64,000 nt of DNA from Takakia lepidozioides (lineage: Eukaryota; Streptophyta; Takakiopsida; Takakiales; Takakiaceae), in the NCBI GenBank assembly GCA_030704615.1, contig CM060733.1:65660001-65724000 (forward strand), written 5' to 3'. A program made the position numbers and the translations under genes. Positions 34,708-45,559 of this stretch are shown here, one piece after another. The stretch's first letter is position 1, and every line of letters begins with the position of its first letter. The notes beneath the pieces are model-generated. The model had not been told where the DNA came from. It did no database searches and saw only the letters and a program-made list of their open reading frames with translations.

Positions 34708-35999
34708 GTCTGTTTTCACAGGAGTATGCATTTTCCTTTGCCTTTGGCATGTACGGAAGGCCTGGGTCAAGCAATCATGCCAGAAAATCAGTGATCCGGG
34801 AACATCCTCGAAACTGTTGGCAGATATGGGCGACCTTATGTACTGCAGAGGTGGACCGCAGAAAGAAGACGAAGCTGTGAAATGGGTTAAGAAAAAATTG
34901 AAGGCAATGAAAAAGAAATATCCGTCTGGTCAGTTGTTCCTCCACTACATTCATGTGTACTGGGTTCCCAAAATCGCTATGTGGTGTACTGCTGCCCGCA
35001 ACATTCCACATGCAAGCCAAGATACTAATGCGAGCATCGAGGCATACCACGGAAACTTAAAGGCGAGACTTAATATGGGCAAAGGCAAAATGACCGGTCA
35101 AAGAGCCGATTGGCTCATATGGGAGTTGACTAGGCGTGTACTGGTCCACTACTAGTACGACATTCATCTGAAGACGCATGGGTTTATTCGCAACGATAAA
35201 CAGGAAAAACACATTTCCAGTGCAATATGTGCAGCCCGTGACATACCTCTTTCACATGTGACTTTGCCTGTAGCGCCTGGGCAGCCTGCTTACGTCATCA
35301 GCTCCTCCGATCCGAATACAACGTACACCGTGTTGAATCCAGAGTCGCAGTGGGCCTGCTGCACCTGCCCGTGGGCGCTGAAAGGCAATATGTGCAAGCA
35401 CCAGGTTCGGGTCATAAAGTTGCTAAAACCAGACCTGCAAGACGGTCTCATTGTCCGAACATGTGGTTCCCACTTCGGTACTGTTCACGGTGGCTGGAGA
35501 ATTTGGACGAACACGACGACATGGCAGCATGCGACTTCGAAAGCGGTAACCTGCGTGCAAGCGCAACCCCAAACATGGCAAAGTCATTGCTCATGGTAGA
35601 CCTGTTGGAAGCTATTTTGAAACGGGAGATAACCGACCTGCTTGACCTTGTACACAACGACGCATACCTTATACACCATTGCTTGTCTGCGGTGCGTGTT
35701 TGTCGAGGGCAGATGCAGGACATCCTCGTCAAAAAAGCTTCCGGCATGTTACACCCGGTTGCAGCTCGAGCGTTCAATCGTGTAAAAGACAACAACAACA
35801 TGTCATTGAAGAGGAAAAATGATTTTGTGGAACATTTTCAAGCTCGGCGGAAAATGAAACTAAATGGGGGGAAAACGTGTGTCTGCCCTTCCCCCTATTA
35901 GCCATATTTACTTGGCTCTGAGGCGGGTGTCTCATCATCCAGAACTGAGAAAGATGGATCAATCTAACTAAGGAAAGGACGTGCAATTGTCCAATGCGG

Positions 36000-36250
36000 T
36001 AGATCAATTCTCACCTGTAGTAGACCAGATCGGCAGACCATTATGGCAGACCACCTGCAGTAGACCAAATCAGCAGACCGTTATCGCATACCACCTGAAG
36101 TAGACCAATTTGGCAGACCATAATCGGATACCACCTACAGTAGACCAGATCGACAGACCGTTATTGCAGACCACCTGAATTAGACCATTTCGGCAGACCA
36201 TGATAGCACACCACCTGCAGTAGACCAGCACTGACTTGTAATAGACCAAT
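36000..36250. repeat. 40-bp tandem array between the two convergent MULE genes
   Basis: Units start CACCTGCAGTAGACC at about 36051, 36092, 36132, 36172 and 36212, a 40-41 bp period. Each contains two copies of the core (AGTAGACC and GGCAGACC). It lies just beyond the end of the transposase gene. Scattered copies continue to about 36540. Confidence 0.85.
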
Positions 36251-36780
36251 GCGGCAGAGCATCTGCGACTCCCTTAATGTGTTTTTTAAAGGTTTGATGA
36301 AGGAGACCACAAAGTCAAAAAATGAGCCAAAGTGAACCAGTAAACAAATGTAGTAGAGTAATGAAGCAAGCATAGTTCAATGAAACAGACCAAAGACAGT
36401 ACACTCGACTAACAATGGGACTGACTTGTGCCCCACATTTAGCCGACCACCGAATTTAGTATACCACTATGTCACGGAGCAGACCAGCAACCGTGGTCCA
36501 AACTCAGTCCACTGGAGGTAGCAGACCAATAACATTAATTCAGTAGCAGATCACGCCGAGGAGAGCTGCATGCACTCCATGGGTCGAACTGGCCCCTACG
36601 GTGGGGGTTATCACTACTGGTACACCCTTTGTGCTTGACCACATGTTAAGCACCTGCGACGGACCACGAGCTGAGACCTCAGACGCCACAACCTTCACAT
36701 GAATATCAGACAACAAAACATCAGCAATGACCACCCAAATGCACTGGGGGAAAAAAATGGACTGCAAAAATGCAATGGAA

Positions 36781-39700
36781 TCAAACCTTTGTGGGCGCTA
36801 TGGGTGTTTGCAATTGCACCACTCCTGTGGCAGGTACATCTTCGACTACAGTGACTGGTTTCACAGAATGAGAAGGGACAGAAACATGTGCATGTGTTTC
36901 GACAAGGTCTGATGAATGGTCTGCTATGGGGTCGAACATGCGGAGCACCCTATCAACGGATTGGTCTATTGCCAGTAGTGGGTCTACAGACGAGTCGGGG
37001 TCCACAAAAGTAAGCGGCAAAATGGCCAAAGATGCATCCTCATCTGCAATAGACCCTGCCTCTAACAGATGGGGAAGGTCACCGACCAAACTGTCACAGT
37101 CATAGTCCATTGTTGCAATTGCAGAATTGGTCTGTACTATGGATAAATGAGCACTGACGCCTTCCCGGTTCTGTTCAAGCAGTGCTGTGTCAAAAGGTCT
37201 GGTGGCAAGGGTAAGGTCCACTACCATTCTCTGCTTCTCAGCAGATATTGCAGTGGGGTGGAAAGGAATTGCTCCTCTCATTAACTCGTATGTGCCAGGG
37301 AGGATGGGCGTTGCTTCCTGGGTTATTGCCAGGTCTCCAGATGGTCTGATGTCTTGCACTGGCAAGGTCTGCTGATGTTGGAATGGTGAGGTGTCGGCGT
37401 CCATACCTGCGTCGCTATCCACTTCTGCGGTGCATTTGTCAAGCAATGTACCAGCCAGGGTGTCCTCCGGCAAGGTCTGATCTTCTCTCCTCTGCTCCAG
37501 CAAGGTCTGATCAGGTCTGCACTGGTCGGGAAATGTCTGCTCTGAGACGGTCTGGTGTGGTCTGGTCTGGTGTGGTATCCTCTGGTCTTTTGGGGTATGG
37601 TCTGTTGTGCACTCGGATCGTCTGGAGTCCTGCGCTGTGGTCTGGTCTTTTGTGGTCTGCTCTTGTCTTGTCTGGTATGAGGTGGTCTGGTCTGATTTGG
37701 TGTGGTCTGGTCGTGTCTGGTCTTGTCGGGTCTGTTGTGGTGTGCTCTGGCCTGCACTGGTCTGCTCAGGTATGATTACCACTGCAGCGGTCTGCTTTGC
37801 CAAAGTGATGGGTGCCCGCTGATCTGGAAAGGTCTGCCCATGTCCGATCTGGAAGTTGTTATCTGCAAAGGTCTGCATAACCAAGGTCTCCCCCGTAATT
37901 TCGGGTAAGGTGTGCAATGCCTCCACGAAAGTCTGTTTTGGCAACGAAAAGTTTTTGTCACCCACATTCTCTGGCTTGGGATCACTGGCAATCCAGTCGG
38001 GGGTCTGCTGGTTGGCATGTCGGTACTTGGGATTTGGCTGGGAAGGGTCTGCTCGCTCCACAGTCTGCTCGCCGCTGGTCTCCTGGGTCTCCATGGGAGT
38101 TGGGTTCTGTGTGTCTGCTGTTGTACGAACTAAAATGAGCCTACACTTAACGGGTGACTCGACTCCAGTATGGCCACGGAGGGCTCGTAGAAGCTGCCTT
38201 GCGCCATTGGCATACTGGTCAAGAGCATTCCGAACAAGCTCGTCCTCTGGATCATACTCTGCAACATGTCACAAACACGTCAAAAACAAAGCAGTCACCC
38301 TGGTCTGCTAACAAACAGAAGAATACATGGGGGTTTGATTCACATGGGGCTCTGTTGGTTGTCATGGTTCATAAAGTCTGCTAGAAGGTCCTCGTTCGTG
38401 GTCAACGTCAAGGTCTGTTTAAAAGGTCTGTTCAAAAGGTCTGTGTAAAAGGTCTGTTAACAAGGTCTGTTAGGTCTGATGACATACCATGATCTAGGAC
38501 TGTGGTCCACAGCCCAATATCTTTCATAAGCCGATCCATTAAGGCCTCGTCAAGCTCTCCCATAGCTGCAACACGGTCCTCTGCTGGAAACCCGCTCCAG
38601 AGCACTTGGAAAGCATGTCGTTTGTTGAATGCAATGTCAAAAACCGCACGCTCCTGCACAGTCACAAATCACATCATGGCATCTTGCGTGATACTTTCCC
38701 GAGCCTCTTCGCTTCCGTGTAGCAGGTCCATCTACAGGTTGTGAAGGTCTTTTTTTAATTTGGTGTAAGACCTGAAATTGCCAAATTGCATCCATTGACG
38801 GCGGAGGAAACAATCTGCCATCTCCTCAAAAGCAGTCTTTGTCAAGCTCGCTAAGTGCTTCAGACGAACACCGGGCGATGGCCATGTGCCTTATCTCCAG
38901 TGGGCGTAGGTCGTGCATGAGAAAGAGCTGCGCAATAAGTGGTGGCTCGGTCTCCTCTGCCAGAAGCGCCACTCCATACTCACGGGCTTTGTCCAAAACA
39001 CGAGTCGCCTCCTCCGCCGTGAACTCCATTGAGGAGTGCTGCGGAGCAAAGGTCCATCGGGAGGTGACAATGCGGTGAAGCTCATTGTACCAGTCCAGAT
39101 GCCGATTGCTTTCCCCACAACGAAGCTTCGGAAGAGTGGGGTCCTCCTCATCAGTTGCAGACCGTTGTGGACGACGCCATGGTCTGTCAAATGGGAAAAC
39201 AGTTCGACCATGCAATGTGGTCTGCTGAGGGTTTGCTGAAGAGGTACAAAGGTCCGCTGGAGGACGGGTCACGGAAGAAAGGTCCACTGAGCCGGGTCTG
39301 CTAGTCTGACCGGCGCTGTCAAAAGCCTTTACAGCAGACGGAGGGAGGCCTGTTGCGCGGCCAGTGGTACCATCCTGAATTGATGCAATGGCATCAACCG
39401 ACTGTGGATACAGACTCAGGATATAGTCATGAATATCACGGACCTCATTCCGGACAAGTGTATTTTCCAAGGGAGGACCGTTCAACCTGTACTTCCAGAT
39501 TTGCAAAGCCCTGTACACTCGGTTATCTTGCGCATTCGCCTCCTGAAAACAAACAGCAATATTGGCCTTCACATTAGAGCAGTAGACCATAGAGCAGTAG
39601 ACCATAGACTAGTAGATTGGGCCTGACAGCAGACTAGTAGACCATACACTAGTAGAGCATAGTAGTAGACCATAGCCGTGGACCTATGCAGCAGACCACA

Positions 39701-41119
39701 ACCACGGCAGTAGTGCGCCTTTCAAAGCAACTCCAGTACCATGTTGCGCAAAGCAGACCCAAAACAGTAGACGGTTCGCAGCAGACCACATATATAATAA
39801 TAATAATAAAACACTATGATTTGCAACAGGGGAAAGTAGTCACATGGTTCTGGACCTATAGAGTAGACCACAGCCAGAACAAGTAATGCAATACCATGTA
39901 CAGAATAGCAGACCCAGAACAGTAGACTGACGTAGCGGGCCACACATACAACACCCAGCATAGCATATCACTAATTGCAACCAGGAAATCAAAAAACTCA
40001 AATATGGTAGGACGGCAGAAAGAGTGGTTGAAGTACCTGGAGGCCGTTGTAGTCTTCATCCCTTGGGTGTGATCGTGCCTCCACCCACTTCTTCTCGGCT
40101 GTGTCAATGGTCTGCTATATCTGCCCTGATCTCACATAAGCATACAAAAAAGGGAAAAAGTCCGGATCTAATTCATCTGGGTACTGGTCTGGCAGAAGAC
40201 CGTGGGGAAGCAGGTACAATGTGCCAGGGCGGACAGGGGTGCCCGTTACATCTCCATGAGCGTCAGTCAGGGTCTGCTGTTTCTTGGTCTGCTTGTTGGG
40301 TCTGATATGTGGTGGGCGTCGTGGGTCTGTTTGAGGGTGTGATTCCTCCATGGGGATGTCCGAGTCAAGGGTTATGTCATGTACCGGTGGGGCGTACCCA
40401 ATGGGGTCGTTCACCAAGTACGGTCTCACAAGTAGTCCCGGCCGCTCCGTCGACATGTCCTGAACATGATCCTCCTCTTCATGAGAGTCTTCCTCACTTG
40501 AGTCATCCCCACTGGACGACAAAGTTGAAACGGCAGCCTGTGGTCTGCTGGTGTTGGTCTACTGGGACTGACTTGGTTGCAATTCTTTGCTACTCACTCT
40601 CATATCCCGTGGTCTGCCAGTACTGGTACTGCAAGATCTGTGACTTTTGCGGTCTACATTTTTTTTAGCTCCATCACTGAGCTTCCTTTTCTTCACTGAC
40701 ACAACGAGACCGGGGCTCAGCAGGCCGGCTTCAGTGTAATAACGCTGCCGCACTTCCTCAGCAGACCGAGCGACGGCATGCGCACCCCTACACTTTGCAG
40801 TGATTTCTTTTGTGGCCTTAGACGAACTTGGCTTGGGCCAAGGCTTGAAGTTCTCAGGGACCATACCTTTGCATCCTCCATCAAGGGCATGGCGGTTTAG
40901 AGTCTCTTTGTCCTTGACAATATCGGGGCAAAAGGGGCACTGAAACCGATCCTTTGGCCAGTTCTCTTTCTCCTTCGCTACGCGCAAGTCCAAAAATGCT
41001 TCTACTATTTTAGCATCATACTCAGTTGGCTCATACCAGTACCTTCTCTTGGCTTTGTGGCGAGGGGCATGCACATATTCCACCCAATCGGCTCCGCCCT
41101 TTGGGCAAGCTTCTTCCAT
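36781..41119 (-). CDS. MULE accessory gene: C2HC finger, acidic and Gln/Thr-rich protein
   Basis: Minus-strand exons fit as 41119-40598, 40537-40037, 39542 to about 38838, 38653-38488 and 38258-36781. Donors are GTGAGT, GTACTT and, for exon 4, GTATGT. The last intron splits an Asp-His-Glu stretch cleanly. Near residues 61-83 is a Cys-x2-Cys-x12-His-x5-Cys finger resembling zf-XS of SGS3-like proteins. A Ser/Asp/Glu-rich patch opens exon 2. Exons 3-4 are helical and unrecognised. The last 440 residues are Gln/Thr/Asp/Pro-rich, with dozens of Gln-Thr pairs encoded by CAG-ACC. A TAG at 40115 lies in exon 2. Another at 40559 falls in a possible 60-nt intron or in frame. The exon 3/4 junction (38830-38654) is unclear. 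I know no homologue. By position it corresponds to accessory genes such as mudrB or VANC. Confidence 0.6.
38259..38487 (-). repeat. Accessory-gene intron 4 made of ACAGACCTT repeats
   Basis: Between the donor GTATGT and the acceptor GTTGCAG the intron carries about eight copies of the ACAGACCTT/AGCAGACC type. The five tightest lie at 38408-38476, spaced 13-17 bp apart. Confidence 0.8.
39543..40036 (-). repeat. Accessory-gene intron 2 with CAGTAGACC repeats
   Basis: On the plus strand (opposite in sense to the gene) AGCAGTAGACCATAG-type units recur between 39580 and 39930, mixed with GCAGACCAC copies and a short TAA microsatellite (39793-39808). Splice ends are GTACTT and TTTTCAG, joining two exons in frame. 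Confidence 0.7.
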
Positions 41120-41499
41120 GGCTGCAACCGAAGGAGGAATTGTGTCAGCGACAGTCTGCTAAATGCAAATGAAGAAGAGCAAGCAAAAAAAGAAATGAAG
41201 GTCTGGCGGTGAAGAAGTCGGGTGAAGTTGATACCTTTGCACTTCGGCAACGACGGGCACGCGGCCTTTGAAGAGTGGGCGGGCGCTACAAACGAATCGT
41301 CGAGTCGAAGAGGCAGAAACCGCGAAGCGCAACAAACCGTGCAGTCGCAAAGTGGAGAGACGCGAAAGACGCAAGAGGAGGAAGAGGCGAGGACCCCAAC
41401 GTAACGGCTCACTGCTTGGCGTGACAGGAGCACGCGTGCGACCGCCGAGGCCATGCACGTCGGCCATTGGACTGCCGTCGAAACATCAAACGTCCCGGA

Positions 41500-41760
41500 G
41501 GCACAATAATGGCCGCTGCCAAGGACTTTCATGGTCTGCCCTAAGTCTCCACCAAAAGGGTCGGCCAAAAGGGTCTGCCAAAAGGGTCTGTGGCACTGGT
41601 CTGTCGCATTCGTGAGGCAGCGATTGTCTGCACTCGGTCTGCCGTCGGGGTCTGACCAGAGTTCTCCAGGCTGGTATGTTGGTTCGGTCTTCTCGTCTGG
41701 ACTGGCATGGTGCACTCTTCTCTTCTCCTACTCTGCCCATCTGGTCTACCCTCTGTCTGC
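41500..41760. promoter_or_regulatory. GGTCTGC cluster upstream of the accessory gene
   Basis: About ten GGTCTGC/GGTCTGT copies, several as AAAAGGGTCTGCC in direct series (41560-41600), lie 400-650 bp upstream of the accessory ATG at 41119, behind a GC-rich block (41220-41470). A role in transcription or protein binding is inferred from position and repetition only. Confidence 0.45.
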
Positions 41761-42322
41761 AGTGTGTCCCCACCCGTTTCACCATTTCAATGGTCCCCCG
41801 ACTGGGTCTCTGCATCCCCGCACTGTCATGGTAACACTCGGAAGGTCCACTGGTTCGTTGCACAAAAAATTCCGCCACGCATGCCCATTTCGTCCTACAT
41901 CGATGGGTCCACCTGCAAACAACATCCAAGAGACGGAACTCGGGAGGAAATCGGAATTTTATACAGCCAGCCATGCACATATGCTTCCGCTATTTTTGCA
42001 ATGTCATTCCACACATGCTATATGGAGGACAAGCCTCGAACAAGACAGTGTGACAAGGCCGATTCTCAATTGTTGTCCGCTAAATGAGTCGTACTTGTTA
42101 GCAAAGACCTAAATACTTCCATTCAAGTCTGCACTGTAAACTCAATGTAACTCACTTCCCCGCGCTCAAACAGTCCCACGAATAGGCGAACAACAAAGCA
42201 AAAATAGTAGAAGCATATGAACAAAAGAGGCTATTCTAAACAGTCAAACAACAAACAACAACAAGCAACACAAGAAAAAAAAAAAAAGCAAAGGGGTCTG
42301 AGGAGATCGGCGAGTGCCATGG

Positions 42323-42624
42323 CATGCCCTAAATCCGGACGGTCTGGATAAAACCGGATCTGGACGGGCAGATGCGCGCCACGTAGGTCTGGGGTGGTCT
42401 GCCGGCAGACCTCGCAGACCTCGCTTGGGCAGACCCCAGCAAGGGCAGACCCACTGGGGCGGGCTGGGCGGCGTGCGGGCAGGGCCGCGGGGCTGCCGAC
42501 CGCGGTGCGTGGCTGGCATGTGGGGGTGGGTGGGGCGGGGGAGGGCGACCCCGCGTCCGTGCAGGCGTGCGCGCCCTGTCCCACACGCGCGACATAAACT
42601 CCCAATTATTCAAAAATGAGAGGC
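42323..42624 (-). repeat. Right terminal inverted repeat of the MULE
   Basis: Inverse counterpart of 32169-32528. The palindrome GGTCTGCCGGCAGACC is kept at 42396-42411. The copy is about 60 bp shorter because of gaps in the GC-rich part. A run of 13 A lies just inside (42275-42287). Confidence 0.85.
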
Positions 42625-43212
42625 TTGATGCCCTTAGGCTGCCATAAGGCAAACCTTGACGGATGATCCGACGAACAATAACGAGCTGCAGCACTGACAG
42701 CTAAGGGGGCACACTAAGAACGTGTTTGAAGAAGCATTTTCCATGTCCAGAGGAAGCACCAAATACCCAGAGCATTGAGTCTCTGAAGAGCGGATCCCTA
42801 GTGTAATGAATGAAGATGCACTAGAAGATCAAAGAAGGGATATGAATTCTCACACCTGCAGCCAGGGTTTTTGAAAGGCTGAGAGCTGCCAACCTACGCC
42901 TGAACCCTGACAAGTGTACTTTTGGGAATGAAGAGTTGGTTTTTCTGGGTCATGGTGGTGTCTGCTTTGGGAGTCAAGCCTGATCCAAATAAAATAGCCT
43001 GGATTCAGGCTTTTCCCATACCCAAGAACCCCACGGGGGTGAGGGTCTTTGTTGGTATGTCTGGTTACTACCGTATTTATATTCAAGGGTTTGCTATGAT
43101 ATGTGTGCCTTTGTTCAACCTGACCAAGAAGGATGTACCCTTCAAGTGGTCTGCTGATGCACAGAATGCCTTTGAGGCACTGCGTTTGAAATTGATGACT
43201 GCCCCTGTCTAG
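42625..43212 (+). pseudogene. Ty3 RT palm/connection fragment
   Basis: From about 42865 the plus strand shows Leu-Asn-Pro-Asp-Lys-Cys-Thr-Phe, then, after a frame change near 42960, Phe-Val-Gly-Met-Ser-Gly-Tyr-Tyr-Arg and Phe-Lys-Trp-Ser-Ala-Asp-Ala-Gln, the end of RT and the lead into RNase H. It is preceded by about 200 bp of unassigned sequence next to the MULE. No RNase H catalytic block follows. Confidence 0.7.
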
Positions 43213-43679
43213 GGAGTGATTCTATGCTATGATATGTGAAACAGGCAGGGGATAATGTGGGGTTGTTAATTCGTGGCCTAAAGCGGGATGGAGTACAGCG
43301 TGGGCAGGTAACAATGTCATTGCACGCTTCTCATGGCAAATTTGTTGTAATGTATTGCTTCATCTGTCTTTATAGCTTGCATGTTGGATTTCTTATGACT
43401 GGCCGTGGCGCTAGCTCCCTGGTAATGTGCCTGCAAAGGAAAAACATATGGGACTGATTGGATGAATGGCACCAGGTGATCTGCAAGCCTGGGATAGTGA
43501 AGACTCATAAGAAGTTTGAAGCAGAGATTTATGTGCTCACGAAAGAGGAGGGAGGGCGGCACACAACCTCCCTTTCCAACTACAGGCCTCAGTTCTATTT
43601 GCGTACTGCTGATTGTACTGGGAAAGTTGGGTCATGACACAAGGTCAAGGACAACGTGGTGAGGGCACCTTCTTCTTCG

Positions 43680-44740
43680 ACCTATTTCAGCCTGTTTTGC
43701 CCTCTCACCAGACCTGGCCCTGAGATGCATATTGAATTCTGTAAGTTAGCTCGTTGCTCGTTGATAAGTAGGGTTGGGGGTGTTTGCTGGAACAATTCTA
43801 GGCTGTCATTGTCAGCTGCTAGCAGGAAGGCAAAGATGTATGCATGATTTTGTGCAGAGGCATAGATAGCTGAAGGAGCAGGGATAGCGTGTGAGTCCAG
43901 ATTCATCCAAGAGGGCCGGATTTCAAGCTCCACGTTACCTATGATTCCTTGTGGAAGGATAGATACAAGAAACCTGTATGGGTAGATGGTCAACTGGAAG
44001 CCGTAGCAGCAGCGGCACAATTGATAAAATCAGGCACTGCTAACGAAGGTACCTTCTTCAACACATTTCACCCTGTTTTCCCCTCTTATCAGAATGGGCC
44101 CTAAATTTCATGTTGAATTCTGCAAGTTAGCTGTTGAGTGAATCTAGTTTGGAGTGACTTTGACATGATACTGCCAATATGACAAGGATATGCATTGAAC
44201 TCATTGGTAGCGGGATATTGGGATAACTCTTGGCCATGTGCCATCGTCAAAGCTGAAATTGTACTAGTTGTCATTCTGAACACTGCCCTGGTGGACATGC
44301 ATGCCAAATGTGGGTGCAGCAAGCCTGATGCGAAGGGAGAGTTCGACAACATGGCTAAATGAGATGTGGTATTGTGGAATGCCATGATTGCAAGGTATGT
44401 GCAGCATGGGTGTGGGATTAAGGCTTTGGAAACCTAAGAGCAAATGATGTGGGAAAGGATGAAGCCAGACCATGTCATGTTCATTTGTGTTTGTAATATG
44501 CATATGCGAGCCTAGAAGCCCTGGGAAGGGGCCAAGAGGTTCATGGTGACATCATCAAAGCTGGAATTGTACCTGATGTCATTCTGAACATTCCCCTGGT
44601 GTACATGTATGTCAAATGCGAGCCTGGTAGCCCTGGAAAGGATGCAAAGGTCCATGGTGACATTGTGAAAGCTGGAATTGTACCACTAGATGTCTCTAAA
44701 CACTGCCTTGGTGGATATGTATGTCAAATGCACAACAGGG
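43680..44740 (+). pseudogene. PPR gene 5' copy and truncated repeats
   Basis: About 43890-44040 encodes the Pro-Asp-Phe-Lys-Leu and Trp-Val-Asp-Gly-Gln-Leu leader also found on the minus strand near 17760. The flank at 43740-43810 and 44080-44170 matches as well. After it come shortened PPR words (Val-His-Gly-Asp, Lys-Ala-Gly-Ile-Val-Pro) in changing frames to about 44740, with internal deletions of parts of repeats. It is not functional. Confidence 0.65.
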
Positions 44741-44931
44741 GCAGAGATTGAAACACGGCGAAGCGGGGGCGGAGCGGCGCTCCGCCCTCCCACCGTGATC
44801 TTGGTTGTGTCTTAGCAAAGCTTTTAGCTATAACTATTCTCCTAGGGTTCCGCCATATTTTTTAGTTCTCGTGTCTTATCAGTTCTCTGGTTTAGCTGTG
44901 CTGCTATTTACCCGAACCTCTACATTCAGCC

Positions 44932-45333
44932 ATGGCCGCCGCCATGGCTTCTGCTCTTGCTCACAGCACCTTCATGAGGAGTTCTCGCCATTTCACCTAT
45001 CACTCTAGCAATACCCTTTACAGTTGTTCTATAACGCATCTCTTAAGCTCTGTCTATATACGCAGTTGTCCTATAACGCATTTTTTAGAGTCGATATTGT
45101 TGGGCAATACGATCTCCTACGAAAAAGCGTCCCTTTTGAAGCTTTTACAGTGTTTTTTGAGCGCTCTGAACCTCACTCGGCTCAACCCAACTTCGACCGT
45201 GCACAAGCCTGCAGGCTTCACAACGTTCCCCACCAGCAGAGCCTGCTCCCCGCCGTTAAACTCACCAAGGGACACAGTTGGCACCCAGCAACCCTTGTTA
45301 CCATGGCCTAAAAAGAAACATTTGCATGGCTGA
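44932..45333 (+). CDS. Small ORF, possible organelle-targeting N-terminus
   Basis: A 133-codon ORF begins at an ATG in a GCCATGGCC context. Its start is rich in Ala, Ser, Arg and His with almost no acid residues, like a mitochondrial or plastid transit peptide. It then becomes Ser/Leu/Thr-rich without a domain. PPR fragments on the same strand begin at about 45620, so it may be the former first exon of an organellar PPR gene. Overlapping frames are also open, so coding is uncertain. Confidence 0.3.
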   Translation: MAAAMASALAHSTFMRSSRHFTYHSSNTLYSCSITHLLSSVYIRSCPITHFLESILLGNTISYEKASLLKLLQCFLSALNLTRLNPTSTVHKPAGFTTFPTSRACSPPLNSPRDTVGTQQPLLPWPKKKHLHG

Positions 45334-45559
45334 TACTACGTCTTTGGGACACGAGCGGCAAGGGAATGGTCTCAACATGCAACCATCTCTGAGAAGTGAC
45401 ATCTACAGTGCTTCAAATATTCCCAAAGTTATGGTTAACCAGTCTGTCTTCCGGTGCTTCTTTAAGGCTTCATTCCTAGACATGGATATTATCCCACAAG
45501 GTGCAAAAATCCCCCACCCTTCTTTTACTTGCTCAAGCATACACAAGGTTCTTTGCCTC

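Larger units (their letters stand above)
33195..35901 (+). pseudogene. MULE transposase (zinc finger, DDE, SWIM)
   Basis: Three exons are read: about 33195-33919, 34276-34475 and 34708-35901. The first intron is phase 0, and the second splits an Arg codon (CG|G). Exon 1 has a WRKY-GCM1/FAR1-like zinc finger (Cys and Gly-Cys-Leu-Cys-Cys near 33340, His near 33425 and 33450) and ends in the first catalytic Asp (Asp-Ala-Thr-Phe-Gly-Thr-Asn, about 33890). Exon 2 has the second (Val-Asp-Asp-Ala-His, about 34445). Exon 3 has Cys-Leu-Trp-His (about 34740), the Glu in Ala-Ser-Ile-Glu-Ala-Tyr-His (about 35035), and a SWIM finger Cys-x-Cys-xn-Cys-x-His (about 35365-35400). TAG stops interrupt at 33473, 33680 and 35153, and the frame shifts near 35490. 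The exon 1 donor is itself GTCTGC. Family assignment is firm; activity is unlikely. Confidence 0.8.
32169..42624. mobile_element. Mutator-like element (MULE) with two convergent genes
   Basis: A 10.46-kb element is defined by long terminal inverted repeats (32169-32528 and 42323-42624). It encloses a MULE transposase on the plus strand and an accessory gene on the minus strand, transcribed towards each other as in maize MuDR. The core word GGTCTGC or its complement GCAGACC recurs by eye dozens of times in the TIRs, all larger introns, the intergenic spacer and the accessory gene's upstream region. It is rare outside the element. The flanking 9 bp do not form a clear target-site duplication. 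The transposase carries three in-frame TAG codons and a frameshift, so this copy is probably immobile. Confidence 0.8.

Noticed and set aside
28824-40561. TAG might be a sense codon, or be repaired by U-to-C RNA editing
   Set aside because: The two intact host genes end in ordinary TGA stops and have no internal TAG. U-to-C editing in ferns is known from organelles, not nuclear transcripts. Decay of CAG to TAG explains the pattern more simply.
40538-40597. Certain 60-nt intron in the accessory gene
   Set aside because: GTGAGT and CACAG borders are good, but 60 nt is short for a plant intron and the frame also continues through it apart from one TAG. Both readings remain, so no separate intron is called.
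32160-42633. 9-bp target-site duplication of the MULE
   Set aside because: The nine bases outside each TIR (about AGGGGCGAG and TTGATGCCC) do not match, and shifting the ends by one or two bases does not help.
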